In this document: one piece after another, positions 6,037 to 6,308 of the stretch
Layout of the letters: every line of letters begins with the position of its first letter
How positions within the stretch are numbered: the first letter of the stretch is position 1
Translations under genes and position numbers: made by a program
Assembly (NCBI GenBank): GCA_003152255.1
Contig: PLZT01000737.1
Location: 1-6,308, forward strand
DNA length: 6,308 nucleotides
From: Methylocystaceae bacterium
Lineage (GTDB): Bacteria > Pseudomonadota > Alphaproteobacteria > Rhizobiales > Beijerinckiaceae
Reading direction: 5' to 3'
Notes under the pieces: model-generated
What the model was told of the DNA's origin: nothing
Seen by the model: only the letters and a program-made list of their open reading frames with translations
Databases searched by the model: none

Positions 6037-6308
6037 CTAAATGGGCAAATGAAGCGGCAACATACGAGCGCGTAGAAGTTCGGTGCCCGCTCGACCGTAC
6101 ATTGCGCGCTTAAGCGTCTTCAATCTATTGATCTGCCCTTCTGTTTGGCCGTTGCTCCAGCACTCGGTCACAGCATTCTTCACAGCGTCGATATCTCTTC
6201 GCAACGTGCGCGCAAAGCGCTGCATCGCGTAAATGCCTGATTGCTGCGCGTCGTCCAGCCACACGTCGAGTTTGTCGGTGTCTTTTCCTTGAAAAATGCC
6301 GCGAAACC
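6037..6308 (-). CDS. ISL3-family transposase, C-terminal part (cut by window edge)
   Basis: The last 89 codons of a DDE transposase are visible; the frame stays open to the right edge, reading RGIFQGKDTDKLDVWLDD before the GTG at 6264, so that GTG is internal and not the true start. The block WSNGQTEGQINRLK followed by AMYGRAG and LLRARML is characteristic of the C-terminus of ISL3-family transposases. The glutamate in QTEGQ (codon 6141-6139) is probably the third acidic residue of the DDE active site. The protein ends normally in the family, shortly after LLRARML, so the visible part shows no decay. Whether the upstream two thirds are intact cannot be seen. Confidence 0.85.
   Translation of the reverse strand, partial: FRGIFQGKDTDKLDVWLDDAQQSGIYAMQRFARTLRRDIDAVKNAVTECWSNGQTEGQINRLKTLKRAMYGRAGTELLRARMLPLHLPI
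6037..6308 (-). mobile_element. Right-hand edge of an ISL3-family insertion sequence
   Basis: Minimum extent, set by the transposase coding end. The terminal inverted repeat on this side must lie to the left, somewhere in about 5790-6036, because ISL3 elements carry a short non-coding tail after the transposase. I cannot place it without the opposite end of the element, which is outside the window. Confidence 0.65.

Noticed and set aside
5919..6113. Plus-strand 64-codon frame
   Set aside because: It overlaps the transposase end in antisense and shows no recognisable domain; it probably reflects IS 3' non-coding DNA.

Overview
The window holds a compact three-gene operon on the minus strand, a roughly 500-base intergenic stretch, and the edge of an insertion sequence. 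High G+C coding sequence, the GC-rich palindromic intergenic element and the ISL3-type transposase suggest a proteobacterium, most likely an alphaproteobacterium of the Hyphomicrobiales/Methylocystis kind. The taxonomic call is inference only; no rRNA or other marker gene is present.

Layout, read in the direction of transcription (right to left). A sigma70-like promoter sits at about 5586-5558. It is followed by a DUF2760-type protein with an N-terminal two-helix membrane hairpin (5461-4832). That gene overlaps by ATGA with a 613-residue Hsp70-family protein (4835-2994). After a 66-base gap comes a second Hsp70-family protein of about 948 residues with a long C-terminal extension of the DUF3731 type (2927-81). 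The last 80 bases (1-80) hold the end of the operon and a possible weak hairpin, but no convincing intrinsic terminator.

Bases 5528-6036 contain no convincing gene. They hold the promoter, a GC-rich palindromic element with a G-quadruplex motif (about 5672-5780), and probably the 3' untranslated end of an IS element. The last 272 bases (6037-6308) encode the C-terminus of an ISL3-family transposase that enters from beyond the right edge of the window.

The genes appear to form a poorly characterised chaperone module: two divergent, paralogous Hsp70 ATPases with intact nucleotide-binding motifs, plus a small membrane-anchored partner. No J-domain protein, GrpE or other nucleotide exchange factor is encoded in the window. 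The reading that the DUF2760 protein tethers or feeds clients to the two Hsp70s is inference from the shared operon and predicted topology. This operon is the most interesting item in the window.
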